Assembly: GCA_963773655.1 (NCBI GenBank)
Contig: CAVZBX010000003.1
Coordinates: 558,001 to 622,000 of the forward strand
Length of the DNA: 64,000 bases
Source: DASSQJ01 sp963773655
Lineage (GTDB): Bacteria; Actinomycetota; Actinomycetes; Actinomycetales; Dermatophilaceae
Reading direction: 5' to 3'
Shown: piece after piece, positions 53,939 to 61,537 of the stretch
Layout of the letters: the number at the start of each line of letters is the position of its first letter
Numbering within the stretch: the stretch's first letter is position 1
Program-made: the position numbers and the translations under genes
Notes under the pieces: model-generated
What the model was told of the DNA's origin: nothing
Databases searched by the model: none
The model's input: the letters and a program-made list of their open reading frames with translations, nothing else

Positions 53939-54625
53939 CTAGGCGTTGACGCGGTCGTGGAGCCCGGTCACCCGGTCCTGGAGGGCGTCGTGGGCCGCAT
54001 CGAAAGCGGCCGGGGTGCCGACCGGCACGGGGTCGGGGACGGACCAGTGGGTCCAGGCGAGGTCGCCGAGCTCCTCGTGGGCGCGGTCGCAGACCGTGAT
54101 GACCAGGTCTCCGGCATCGAGGGTCTCGGACAGCAGCCGCGGGGCGACGTCCGGCAGCACGAGGTCGTGACGGCGCGCCGCGTCGACGACTCCGCGGTGC
54201 ACCCGCTCGCCGGGGTGGGTTCCGGCCGAGGCCGCGTCGAGGGGACTAGACCGCCGCCACAGGGCCGCCGCGAGGTGGGAGCGAGCCGTGTTCGCGGTGC
54301 ACACGAACAGGACCCTGCGGAACACCGGTGGTGGCACACCCGGGACGGCGGCCTCGGCCGGGAGGCGGTGACCACGGCTCGTCAGGGAGAGGTAGGTGCG
54401 GCGCCGGTCGCCCTCGGACCGGTGGCGCGACATCAGGCCCGCGCCCTCGAGGACGCCGAGGTGGTGGGCCAGGAGGTTGGAGGCAAGCCCCAGGCGGGTA
54501 CCGACCTCCGAGGGGGAGAGGTCGCCGACGGCGAGCAGGTCGACGATGCGCAGCCGTGCCGGGTCGGCGAGGGCCGCGTGCATCCGCGCTCGCCGCTCCA
54601 GGTCGACTGTTTGCTCAGTGTTCAT
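53939..54625 (-). CDS. ArsR regulator fused to low-molecular-weight phosphatase/arsenate reductase
   Basis: A 228-residue fusion. Residues about 1-90 are an ArsR-type winged helix (ALADPARLRIVDLLAVGD, LASNLLAHHLGVLEGAGLM). Residues about 103-225 are a low-molecular-weight tyrosine phosphatase/ArsC domain with the active-site loop C-x5-R-S (Cys109 to Arg115 in VCTANTARSHLAAAL) and a C-terminal VPDPVPVGTP containing the general-acid Asp region. The gene diverges from the aquaporin-arsC genes with 46 bp between starts. It should repress them until arsenic appears, and may reduce arsenate itself. Metal-binding cysteines typical of free ArsR are not seen in the HTH part. Confidence 0.87.
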   Translation of the reverse strand: MNTEQTVDLERRARMHAALADPARLRIVDLLAVGDLSPSEVGTRLGLASNLLAHHLGVLEGAGLMSRHRSEGDRRRTYLSLTSRGHRLPAEAAVPGVPPPVFRRVLFVCTANTARSHLAAALWRRSSPLDAASAGTHPGERVHRGVVDAARRHDLVLPDVAPRLLSETLDAGDLVITVCDRAHEELGDLAWTHWSVPDPVPVGTPAAFDAAHDALQDRVTGLHDRVNA

Positions 54626-54629
54626 TGAC

Positions 54630-54639
54630 TCAAGTTTGA
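54630..54639. promoter_or_regulatory. Candidate ars operator TCAA-GT-TTGA between divergent ars genes
   Basis: A perfect 4-bp-arm inverted repeat TCAA-GT-TTGA, lying in a TTGACTCAAGTTTGACT context 5 bp upstream of the ArsR-ArsC start. Half-sites of TCAA/TTGA form are common in ArsR operators. The two TTGACT copies may also serve as -35 elements. It would control both directions from one site. Confidence 0.45.
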
Positions 54640-54671
54640 CTGAGATAACTGGTCTGGGTCAACATGGCCGC

Positions 54672-55454
54672 GTGCCGCACCTCTCCAGCACCCCTCGCGG
54701 GCTGCCCCGCCGGATGCTCGCCGAGCTCCTCGGCACCGGGCTGCTGGTGGCCGTCGTCGTCGGCTCCGGGATTGCCGCGCAACGGCTCTCGCCGGGCGAC
54801 GTCGGCCTCCAGCTGCTGGAGAACAGCACCGCGACGGTGCTCGGGCTGACGGTGCTGATCCTCCTCTTCGGGCCGGTCTCCGGGGCGCACCTCAACCCGG
54901 TCGTGTCGCTCGCCGACTGGTTCCTCGGCCGGCGCACGGGGCAGGGCCTCCGGCTGCCGGAGGTGGGCGCGTACGCACTGGCCCAGGTCGTGGGCGCGGT
55001 CGGCGGCGCGGTGCTCGCCAACGCGATGTTCGGCGTCGGCACGTCGCTCTCGACCACGGACCGGGCCACCCCCGGCCACTTCCTCGCCGAGGTGGTGGCC
55101 ACCACGTTCCTCGTGGCGCTGGTCTTCGCGCTCGCGCGCACTGGGCGCGGCGTGCTGGCCGCGCCGGCGGTCGGGGCGTACATCGGCGCCGCCTACTGGT
55201 TCACCAGCTCGACGTCGTTCGCCAATCCCGCGGTGACGGTCGGTCGGGTGTTCTCGGACACCTTCGCCGGCATCTCCCCCGCCTCGGCTCCGGCCTTCGT
55301 GGCCGCCCAGGCGGTGGGACTCGTCGTGGGCGTCGCCGTCACCCTCGCCCTCTATCCCGACGTCGGCGCCGGTGCCGACGACGTCGTCATCCCCCACGCC
55401 GCCGACCTCCCCGGCGAGCCGGCCGGCCGCACGGGCGAGCGGAGCCGGCGATGA
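54672..55454 (+). CDS. MIP/aquaporin-family channel of the ars cluster (AqpS-like)
   Basis: A 260-residue channel with six membrane helices and two half-helix loops: HLNPVVSLADW (NPV instead of the first NPA) and FANPAVTVGRVF (second NPA). Aquaglyceroporins placed next to arsC, as in Sinorhizobium meliloti AqpS, let arsenite leave the cell down its gradient, and so replace an ArsB pump. I use the GTG at 54672; the internal ATG at 54714 (MLAELLGTGLL) is the alternative. No clear Shine-Dalgarno is visible. It overlaps the downstream arsenate reductase start by 4 bp. Confidence 0.85.
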   Translation: MPHLSSTPRGLPRRMLAELLGTGLLVAVVVGSGIAAQRLSPGDVGLQLLENSTATVLGLTVLILLFGPVSGAHLNPVVSLADWFLGRRTGQGLRLPEVGAYALAQVVGAVGGAVLANAMFGVGTSLSTTDRATPGHFLAEVVATTFLVALVFALARTGRGVLAAPAVGAYIGAAYWFTSSTSFANPAVTVGRVFSDTFAGISPASAPAFVAAQAVGLVVGVAVTLALYPDVGAGADDVVIPHAADLPGEPAGRTGERSRR

Positions 55455-56071
55455 GCGCCCCCCTGCGACAGGGCCCCTACGACGAGCTGGTCGACGACCT
55501 CGGCTACGCCTACGAGGGGATCTTCTCCCGGGAGGCCGTCGCCGAGGCGGTCCACACCGCACGGGCGCTGCTCGAGCCGCGCGCCCGGGTCAGGACCTTC
55601 CTCCCGGTGCTCGTCGCACGTCAGGCGCGGGAGCAGCTGATGGCCGCCGCGCAGGCCGAGGGGAAGGTCGCCAAGAAGGTTCCCGAGCTGCTCTTCATCT
55701 GCGTCCACAACGCCGGCCGGTCGCAGATGGCCGCCGCCCTCGCCGAGCACCTCTCCGCCCGGCGCGTGCACGTCCGCTCCGCCGGCTCGAACCCCGTGGC
55801 CGAGGTCAACCCGGTCGTCGTGGCCGCGCTGGGGGAGCGGGGCATCCCGCTCACCACCCCGTACCCCAAGCCCCTGTCCCACAGCGTCCTCCGCGCAGCC
55901 GACGTCATCGTCACGATGGGGTGCGGCGACGCGTGCCCGATCTATCCGGGCAAGCGCTACGAGGACTGGGACGTCGCGGACCCGGCCGGACGGCCCATCG
56001 AGGTCGTCCGTGACATCCGCGACGACATCCAGGGGCGCGTCACCACGCTGCTCCGCAGCATCCTCGACTGA
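55451..56071 (+). CDS. arsC: Arsenate reductase with N-terminal helical domain
   Basis: A 206-residue protein. Residues 1-75 form a helical three-helix-bundle-like domain (YDELVDDLGYAYEGIFSREAV). The rest is a low-molecular-weight phosphatase/arsenate reductase with the active-site loop ICVHNAGRS, MGCGDACPIYPGKRYEDWDV and the C-terminal DIRDDIQGRV. Actinobacterial enzymes of this build use mycothiol/mycoredoxin for turnover; that is known for relatives and assumed here. It is co-transcribed with the aquaporin gene (ATGA overlap) and followed by a second arsC. Confidence 0.88.
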   Translation: MSAPLRQGPYDELVDDLGYAYEGIFSREAVAEAVHTARALLEPRARVRTFLPVLVARQAREQLMAAAQAEGKVAKKVPELLFICVHNAGRSQMAAALAEHLSARRVHVRSAGSNPVAEVNPVVVAALGERGIPLTTPYPKPLSHSVLRAADVIVTMGCGDACPIYPGKRYEDWDVADPAGRPIEVVRDIRDDIQGRVTTLLRSILD

Positions 56072-56096
56072 CACCCACGAGCCCCGGAGGCCCTCG

Positions 56097-56525
56097 ATGA
56101 ACGACCCCGCGACCGACAAGCCCTCGGTCCTCTACGTCTGCGTCCACAACGCCGGTCGCTCGCAGATGGCCGCCGCCTACACCCGCCACCTGTCCGGCGG
56201 CGCCGTCGAGGTGCGCTCGGCCGGTTCCGAGCCGGCCGACCGGGTCAACCCCTCGGCGGTGGCCGCGATGGCCGAGGAGGGCATCGACATCACCGCCGAG
56301 CAGCCCAAGGTCCTCACCACCGACGCGGTCGAGCGCTCCGACGTCGTCATCACCATGGGCTGCGGTGACACCTGCCCGATCTACCCGGGCAAGCGCTACG
56401 AGGACTGGGTCCTGGAGGACCCCGCGGGCAAGGGCGTCGAGTCCGTGCGCCCCATCCGCGACGAGATCCGGGCCCGCGTCCTCGCCCTCCTCGCCGACCT
56501 GGGGGTCACCCCCGCCGCGCCATGA
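56097..56525 (+). CDS. arsC: Arsenate reductase (low-molecular-weight phosphatase family)
   Basis: A 142-residue single-domain arsenate reductase with Cys15 and Arg21 in the loop VCVHNAGRS, followed by MGCGDTCPIYPGKRYEDWVL. It is closely related to the C-terminal half of the preceding gene product. It converts arsenate to arsenite, which the aquaporin would let out. CCGGAGG precedes the ATG; the gap to the previous stop is 25 bp. Together with the ArsR fusion this makes three reductase-like domains in one short island. Confidence 0.9.
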   Translation: MNDPATDKPSVLYVCVHNAGRSQMAAAYTRHLSGGAVEVRSAGSEPADRVNPSAVAAMAEEGIDITAEQPKVLTTDAVERSDVVITMGCGDTCPIYPGKRYEDWVLEDPAGKGVESVRPIRDEIRARVLALLADLGVTPAAP

Positions 56526-56798
56526 CGGCGGCTCCCGGGCGATCCCGGCGTCGCCCTCCTCTTCGCGACCCGGGGCGTCCACACCCCCACCCGTCCACGC
56601 CGTTCGGCTCCCTCGGCGGCACGAGCCGCGCACCCGGAGGAACGTGTCATCACACCGGTTCCTCCGGCATCCAGCTGCCACCCCGGGCCGCACTGGACGC
56701 GGGCTCCTTCGTCGACCTCGAGCCGGCGCTCCCTGCATCCTGTCCGTCAACGTGAGAGAGCGGCCGCATCGACTCCGTCGATCGGCCGCTCATCTCGC

Positions 56799-56873
<75 letters not shown>

Positions 56874-56970
56874 TGGCTGGTGCACCGGCCCTCCGGGCGC
56901 GGCGACACCCGAGGATAGCCGACCACCGGCGGCGGCCCGAAATCGGTTCGGCCCGGTGGACGTGACCCGC

Positions 56971-57942
56971 TCAGGCGTCCCGCGCGAGCAGCGTCAGCAG
57001 CGTCGCTTCGGGCCGGCAGGCGAACCTGACGGGCGCGAACGGCGAGGTGCCCAGCCCGGCCGAGACGTGCAGCCACGCGGCCTCCTGGGGCGCCTCGGAC
57101 GACGGCGCCGCTCCACCGCGTCGCCCCGCCGTCCCGGCTCCGGGCCACCACCGCGAGACGCCCTTGGCCCGGCGGGTGTCCAGGTCGCAGTTCGTGACCA
57201 GGGCGCCCCACAGCGGCGCGGCCAGCTGGCCACCGTGGGTGTGCCCGGCGAGCACGACCGAGGCGCCGTCACGGACCATCGCGTCGAGGACGCGCTGGTA
57301 GGGCGCGTGCACGAGCCCCATCGTCAGCGCCACGTCATCGCGGGCCGGGCCGGAGACCTCGTGGTACCGGTCGAACTCGATGTGCGGGTCGTCGACCCCG
57401 ACGAGCTCGACGTCGTGGCCGCCCATCCCCACCACGGCACGCGCGTTGTTGAGGTCGGCCCAGCCCCCCTCGCGCAACCCCTCGACGAGGCGACCCACCG
57501 GGAGGTCGCCGCGTCGCTTCCTCGGCGTCTCGGCGTAGCGGTCGGTGAGGTAGAGCGCGGGGTTCTTCACGACAGGGGCGAAGCGGTCGTTGGACCCCAG
57601 GACGAAGGCCCCCGGGAACTCCATGAGCGGCTCCATGGCGCGCAGCAGCGGCGGCACGGCATCGACGTGGGCGAGGTTGTCGCCGGAGTTGACGACGAAG
57701 TCCGGCTCGAGCGCGGCCAGCGTGCGGACCCACTCGATCTTCTTGCGCTGCCCCGGCGTCAGGTGCAGGTCGGAGACCTGGAGGACGCGCACCGGCGCCG
57801 AGCCGGGGGGCAGCACCGGCACGGCGAAGCGGCGCAGCGCGAACCACGTCCGCTCGACGAAGGCGGCGTACGCCACCCCGGCGACCCCGGCGCCGACGAG
57901 GCCGCCGACGGCACGCAGCGCGGTTCGGGTGACGGGGTCCAC
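56971..57942 (-). CDS. Calcineurin-like metallophosphoesterase
   Basis: A 323-residue phosphoesterase. After a short hydrophobic N-terminal segment (AVGGLVGAGVAGVAYAAF) come the metal-binding motifs in order: QVSDLHLT (D-x-H), SGDNLAHVDA (GD), LGSNDRFAPV (G-N-D/H position), and near the C-terminus LAGHTHGGQL (GHTH). It is membrane-linked or anchored and cleaves an unknown phosphoester. GTG at 57942 is chosen; it lies opposite the YqeY-like gene start. The order with ponA2 and whiB4 is the same as Rv3683-Rv3681 in Mycobacterium tuberculosis (from memory). Confidence 0.88.
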   Translation of the reverse strand: MDPVTRTALRAVGGLVGAGVAGVAYAAFVERTWFALRRFAVPVLPPGSAPVRVLQVSDLHLTPGQRKKIEWVRTLAALEPDFVVNSGDNLAHVDAVPPLLRAMEPLMEFPGAFVLGSNDRFAPVVKNPALYLTDRYAETPRKRRGDLPVGRLVEGLREGGWADLNNARAVVGMGGHDVELVGVDDPHIEFDRYHEVSGPARDDVALTMGLVHAPYQRVLDAMVRDGASVVLAGHTHGGQLAAPLWGALVTNCDLDTRRAKGVSRWWPGAGTAGRRGGAAPSSEAPQEAAWLHVSAGLGTSPFAPVRFACRPEATLLTLLARDA

Positions 57943-58014
57943 CCACCCATCCTCGCAAACCGGGGCGGGTCGGGCGGGCACCGGGAGCGTCCGGACGGGT
58001 GGGACACTGGGCCC

Positions 58015-58479
58015 ATGAACGCGACCAGCCTCAAGGCGCAGCTCCAGCGCGACCTGCACGACGCCATGCGCGCCAAGGACAAGGTCCGGGCCGGGACGCT
58101 GCGGATGGCGCTCACGGCGGTCACCACGGCCGAGGTCGCCGGCGACGAGGCGCGCGAGCTCGGCGACGACGAGGTGCTCAGGGTGCTGGCGAAGGAGGCC
58201 AAGAAGCGCCGGGAGGCCGCCGACGCCTTCGCCTCGGCCGGCCGCCCCGAGCTCGCGCAGGCCGAGGAGGCCGAGCTCGCCGTGCTCGAGGGCTACCTGC
58301 CCGACCAGCTGGGTGACGACGACCTCCTGGCCGTCGTCGAGCGGGCCGTCACGCAGACCGGCGCCAGCAGCATGCGTGACATGGGCACGGTGATGAAGGC
58401 GGCCCAGGCGGAGGTGGCGGGCCGCGCCGACGGGGGCCGCGTCGCCGCCATCGTCAAGCAGGTGCTCTCCGGGCGCTGA
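58015..58479 (+). CDS. GatB/YqeY domain protein
   Basis: A 154-residue all-helical protein (ATSLKAQLQRDLHDAMRAKDKVR at the start, EGYLPDQLGDDDL and MKAAQAEVAGRADGGRVAAIVK later) of the YqeY family, which shares the C-terminal tail fold of the GatB amidotransferase subunit. Its role is not settled; it may bind tRNA or aid amidotransferase function. Start is the ATG at 58015. The gene ends 21 bp before a strong terminator hairpin. Confidence 0.92.
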   Translation: MNATSLKAQLQRDLHDAMRAKDKVRAGTLRMALTAVTTAEVAGDEARELGDDEVLRVLAKEAKKRREAADAFASAGRPELAQAEEAELAVLEGYLPDQLGDDDLLAVVERAVTQTGASSMRDMGTVMKAAQAEVAGRADGGRVAAIVKQVLSGR

Positions 58480-58500
58480 CCCGGCCTGGACACGGAACGG

Positions 58501-58523
58501 CCCGGCACCCCTCGGGTGCCGGG
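58501..58523. terminator. Hairpin terminator between yqeY-like and PBP genes
   Basis: A perfect 10-bp stem CCCGGCACCC/GGGTGCCGGG with a CTC loop, placed between two convergent genes. There is no T-run, which is usual in very G+C-rich genomes. It could serve both directions. Confidence 0.8.
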
Positions 58524-58548
58524 CCCGTGCTCGTCCGCGTGAGACCGG

Positions 58549-60822
58549 TCAGTTGTCGCCGCCGTCCGGCTTCGGCGGCGGGGTGTTCTTCGGCTTCGGC
58601 TTCGGGTCGGTGGTCGGCTGGTCGGGGTTCGGGTCGGTGGTCGGCTGGGTGTAGGTGTACGTCGGCCGTGGGGTGTAGGTGGGCTGCGGCCACTTCTCGG
58701 TGTCACCCCGGCGGATCGCGTCGGACGGGGACTCGAAGTCCTTGACGTCCATGCCCTTGCTCATCTCCTTCATCACCTTCGCCCAGACGGGCGCGGCGAC
58801 GGTGCTGCCGAACACCTCGTTGTGGCACCCGTAGTCACCGAAGCACTTCCCGCTGAGCGTGTACAGGTCACCGTTCTTGTCGGCCACCTTGACGTTTCCG
58901 ACCCACACCGCGGTGCTGAGCTGCCGGGTGTAGCCGACGAACCAGCTCTGGTTGAACTTCTCGGTGGTGCCGGTCTTGCCGGCGGCCGGGCGGGCGCTGA
59001 CATCCCAGAGCCCGGCAGCGGTACCGCTGCGGAGGGTCTCCTTCATCATCCAGGTGATGCCGGCGGCGACGTCGGGGTCGATGACCTCCTTGCACTGCGG
59101 GCCCGGGATCTTGATCTCCTGCTTCTTGCCCTTCTCGTCAGGGGCGGTGATGGAGGTGACCGGGTAGGGCTCGCAGTACTTGCCGCCGGAGGCGAAGACC
59201 GCATAGGCGCTCGCGATGGCCATCGGCGTGGAGGAGCCCGAGCCGAGGGTGATGTTCGAGATCACCGGCAGGATCGGGTCGCCGTTGGCCATGTGCACGC
59301 CGAGCTTGGTGGTGAGCTCGTGCACCTTGCACGGACCGAGCTCGATCACCAGCTGGGCCGCCCAGGTGTTGATCGACTGGGACAGGCCCTCCTTGAGGGA
59401 GATGTTCTTCCCGCCGCTGGGGACGTCGTTGGTGACCTCCCACGGCTCGTTCGAGCCGCACTTGGCGTTGACCACCTCGTCGCCGTCGAAGGTGTGCGCC
59501 TTCTTGGTGTCGGCGTAGGGCACCTTGATCTTGCCCTCGAGGGGCATGCCCTCCTGGAGCGCGGTCACGACCGCGAAGGTCTTCGCGATCGAGCCGTACT
59601 GGTAGCCGAAGGGCCCGCCGCCGTACTCCTGGTCGACGTTGAGGTTGGTCTGGTACTTGGCGAAGTCGCTCGCCTGCGCCATGACGAGCACCTTGCCGGT
59701 GCCCGGCTCGACGGTGACGATGCTGCCGCCGATGTTGCTCTTGTTGCCGATCGGCGCGGCCCGCTCGATCTCCTTCTGCGCGGCCTTCTGCATGCCCGGC
59801 CTCAGGGTCGTGCGGATGGTCAGTCCGCCCTGGTTGATCCGCTTGAGGCGCTCCTCCGGGGTCTTGCCGAGCACCTCCATCTGCGGTGACTTCTCCAGCC
59901 AGGCCATGACGTAGGCACAGAAGTAGGGCTGGGGCGAGCGGTGGCAGGTGCCCTTCGGTTCCTTCTTCTTGATCATCTTGGCGACGTCACGCTTCTTCGC
60001 CTTCGCGACGGCCGCGGGCGAGGCGAACCCGAGCGCCTCCATCCGGTCCAGGACGACGTCGCGCCGCGCCTGGGCGTTCTCGGGGTTGAGCACGGGGTTG
60101 TACTTGGTCGGCTGCTGGACGATGCCGGCGAGAAGGGCGGCCTGCCCGAGGTACAGCTCCGAGGCATGGACACCGAAGTAGTTGAGCGCGGCGGCCTCGA
60201 CGCCGTAGGCCTGGTCGCCGTAGTAGACGAGATTGAGGTAGCCCTCGAGGATCTGGTCCTTGGTGTAGTTCTCCTCGACGTTGACCGCGTACTTGAGCTC
60301 CTGGAGCTTGCGCGCGTAGTTCTTGTCGACGGCGGCCGCCGCGGCCTCCTCGTCACCCCGCTTGAGCGCCTGCTCCTGGAGGGTGATCTTGACGTACTGC
60401 TGGGTCAGGGTCGAGGCGCCCTGCACCTGGCCTCCCTTGAGGTTGGACACCAGGGCCCGGGTGAACCCGCGCGGGTCGAGGCCGCCGTGGTCGTAGAAGC
60501 GGGCGTCCTCGATGGCGATCTGGGCCTTCTGCATCACCGGTGCGATCTTGTCCAGCGGCTTGATGATGCGGTTCTCGTCGTACGGGTTGGCGATGAGCTT
60601 GCCGTCGGCGTCGAGGATGCGGCTCTGCTGGGCGAGCGGGGAGACCGTGAACTGGCTCGGCAGGTCGTTGAAGAAGTCGACACCGCTCTTGGCAGCCTGG
60701 CCGGTGGCGCCCACGGCGGGGATGACCAGACCGGCGAGGAGGAGCCCGCCCACGGTGCTCAGCACGACGAAGCCGAGCAGCAGGCGCAGCACGGCCGGGA
60801 CGTTCTGGGCCCGGTGGTTCAT
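58549..60822 (-). CDS. ponA2: Bifunctional penicillin-binding protein (class A, PonA2-like)
   Basis: A 757-residue class A PBP. A short cytoplasmic tail and one membrane anchor (LLLGFVVLSTVGGLLLAGLVI) are followed by the GT51 transglycosylase domain (IEDARFYDHGGLDPRGF with the catalytic Glu, GGSTLTQQ-like GASTLTQQYVK). The transpeptidase domain has SxxK as YGSIAK, SxN as SQSINT and KTG as GKTGTTEKF. The tail is Pro/Thr/Lys-rich (residues about 715-757). It builds and crosslinks peptidoglycan outside the membrane. Together with the metallophosphoesterase and WhiB neighbours it matches ponA2 of mycobacteria. Start ATG at 60822; the upstream region is shared with whiB4. Confidence 0.93.
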   Translation of the reverse strand: MNHRAQNVPAVLRLLLGFVVLSTVGGLLLAGLVIPAVGATGQAAKSGVDFFNDLPSQFTVSPLAQQSRILDADGKLIANPYDENRIIKPLDKIAPVMQKAQIAIEDARFYDHGGLDPRGFTRALVSNLKGGQVQGASTLTQQYVKITLQEQALKRGDEEAAAAAVDKNYARKLQELKYAVNVEENYTKDQILEGYLNLVYYGDQAYGVEAAALNYFGVHASELYLGQAALLAGIVQQPTKYNPVLNPENAQARRDVVLDRMEALGFASPAAVAKAKKRDVAKMIKKKEPKGTCHRSPQPYFCAYVMAWLEKSPQMEVLGKTPEERLKRINQGGLTIRTTLRPGMQKAAQKEIERAAPIGNKSNIGGSIVTVEPGTGKVLVMAQASDFAKYQTNLNVDQEYGGGPFGYQYGSIAKTFAVVTALQEGMPLEGKIKVPYADTKKAHTFDGDEVVNAKCGSNEPWEVTNDVPSGGKNISLKEGLSQSINTWAAQLVIELGPCKVHELTTKLGVHMANGDPILPVISNITLGSGSSTPMAIASAYAVFASGGKYCEPYPVTSITAPDEKGKKQEIKIPGPQCKEVIDPDVAAGITWMMKETLRSGTAAGLWDVSARPAAGKTGTTEKFNQSWFVGYTRQLSTAVWVGNVKVADKNGDLYTLSGKCFGDYGCHNEVFGSTVAAPVWAKVMKEMSKGMDVKDFESPSDAIRRGDTEKWPQPTYTPRPTYTYTQPTTDPNPDQPTTDPKPKPKNTPPPKPDGGDN

Positions 60823-60923
60823 CCGACGAGGGTAACCCGAGCACCTGTCCCGACCCGATTCCGTGCGTGTCGTGAACCGGGCGTGGCGCCCGCCGCCGTG
60901 GTCCGAGCGGTCGACCCCACCCA

Positions 60924-60958
60924 TCGACCGTTCGGCCACCTGCTCGACCGTTTCGGCC
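60924..60958. promoter_or_regulatory. Tandem TCGACCGTT(T)CGGCC repeat upstream of whiB4
   Basis: Two copies, at 60924-60937 and 60944-60958, start exactly 20 bp apart, about two helical turns, in the 233-bp divergent region between ponA2 and whiB4. A shorter TCGACC lies at 60911. The even spacing suggests a cooperatively bound site, but the protein is unknown. The feature is mirror-like to no common promoter hexamer. Confidence 0.4.
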
Positions 60959-61055
60959 GATAGCACCGATCCGGCGCGCTCCGTAGCGTTTTCGGCAGGT
61001 CACCGGCATCCCTGCAACCGCCGGAGACGACGAAGGCCAGAAAAGAGGTGGACGC

Positions 61056-61379
61056 ATGAGCATCGCTCCCGAGGTCACCGCCCCCGACGGGCAGTGGGTC
61101 GCGGACTGGGCCCCGCTCGGCCGGTGTGCCGGGTCCGACCCCGATGCCCTGTTCGTCCAGGGCAAGGCCCAGCGGGCCGCCAAGGTCGTGTGCAAGGGCT
61201 GCCCGGTCGTCGCCGAGTGCCTGGCCGACGCCCTGGACAACCGCACCGAGTTCGGTGTCTGGGGCGGCATGACCGAGCGCGAGCGGCGGGCGCTGCTCCG
61301 GCGCCGGCCCGACGTCCGCTCCTGGACCGCCCTGCTCTCGGCCGCGAAGCTCCAGAGTGCGGAGACGGCCATCGCCTGA
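61056..61379 (+). CDS. whiB4: WhiB-family Fe-S transcription factor (WhiB4-like)
   Basis: A 107-residue WhiB protein with the four cluster-binding cysteines at 24, 46, 49 and 55 (C-x21-C-x2-C-x5-C) and the conserved turn GVWGGMTERERR. The sequences DPDALFVQGKAQRAAKVVC and DNRTEFGVWGG resemble mycobacterial WhiB4, and the neighbours (ponA2-like, ArsA-like ATPases) agree with that assignment. WhiB4 senses oxygen and oxidative stress through a 4Fe-4S cluster. GAGGTGGACGC precedes the ATG. The downstream hairpins at about 61389-61530 separate it from the convergent ATPase gene. Confidence 0.9.
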   Translation: MSIAPEVTAPDGQWVADWAPLGRCAGSDPDALFVQGKAQRAAKVVCKGCPVVAECLADALDNRTEFGVWGGMTERERRALLRRRPDVRSWTALLSAAKLQSAETAIA

Positions 61380-61388
61380 CCCGAAGCT

Positions 61389-61467
61389 CCCCGGCGGGGC
61401 CGACCCCCCCTGCAGCCTCACGTGGTGACCCTGCACCCACGACGGCTGGTCGGCCCGCCGGGGTTTT
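61389..61467. terminator. Long-range inverted repeat with T-run after whiB4
   Basis: The left arm CCCCGGCGGGGCCGACC (61389-61405) pairs with GGTCGGCCCGCCGGGG (61448-61463) with a single bulge; TTTT follows at 61464-61467. The loop is about 42 nt. Together with the next hairpin it probably ends whiB4 transcription. Confidence 0.5.
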
Positions 61468-61486
61468 CGGCTCCAGCCCTCGGCGG

Positions 61487-61529
61487 CTGGAGACCGCCCC
61501 GGCCGGTGGTGTGCCGGGCGGTCCCCAGC
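61487..61529. terminator. Hairpin between whiB4 and the ArsA-like genes
   Basis: GACCGCCC (61492-61499) and GGGCGGTC (61516-61523) are perfect 8-bp arms, and the flanking CTGG and CCAG extend the stem. It lies just beyond the stop of the minus-strand ATPase gene at 61538, so it probably ends that operon. Confidence 0.6.
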
Positions 61530-61537
61530 CGCCGCGG

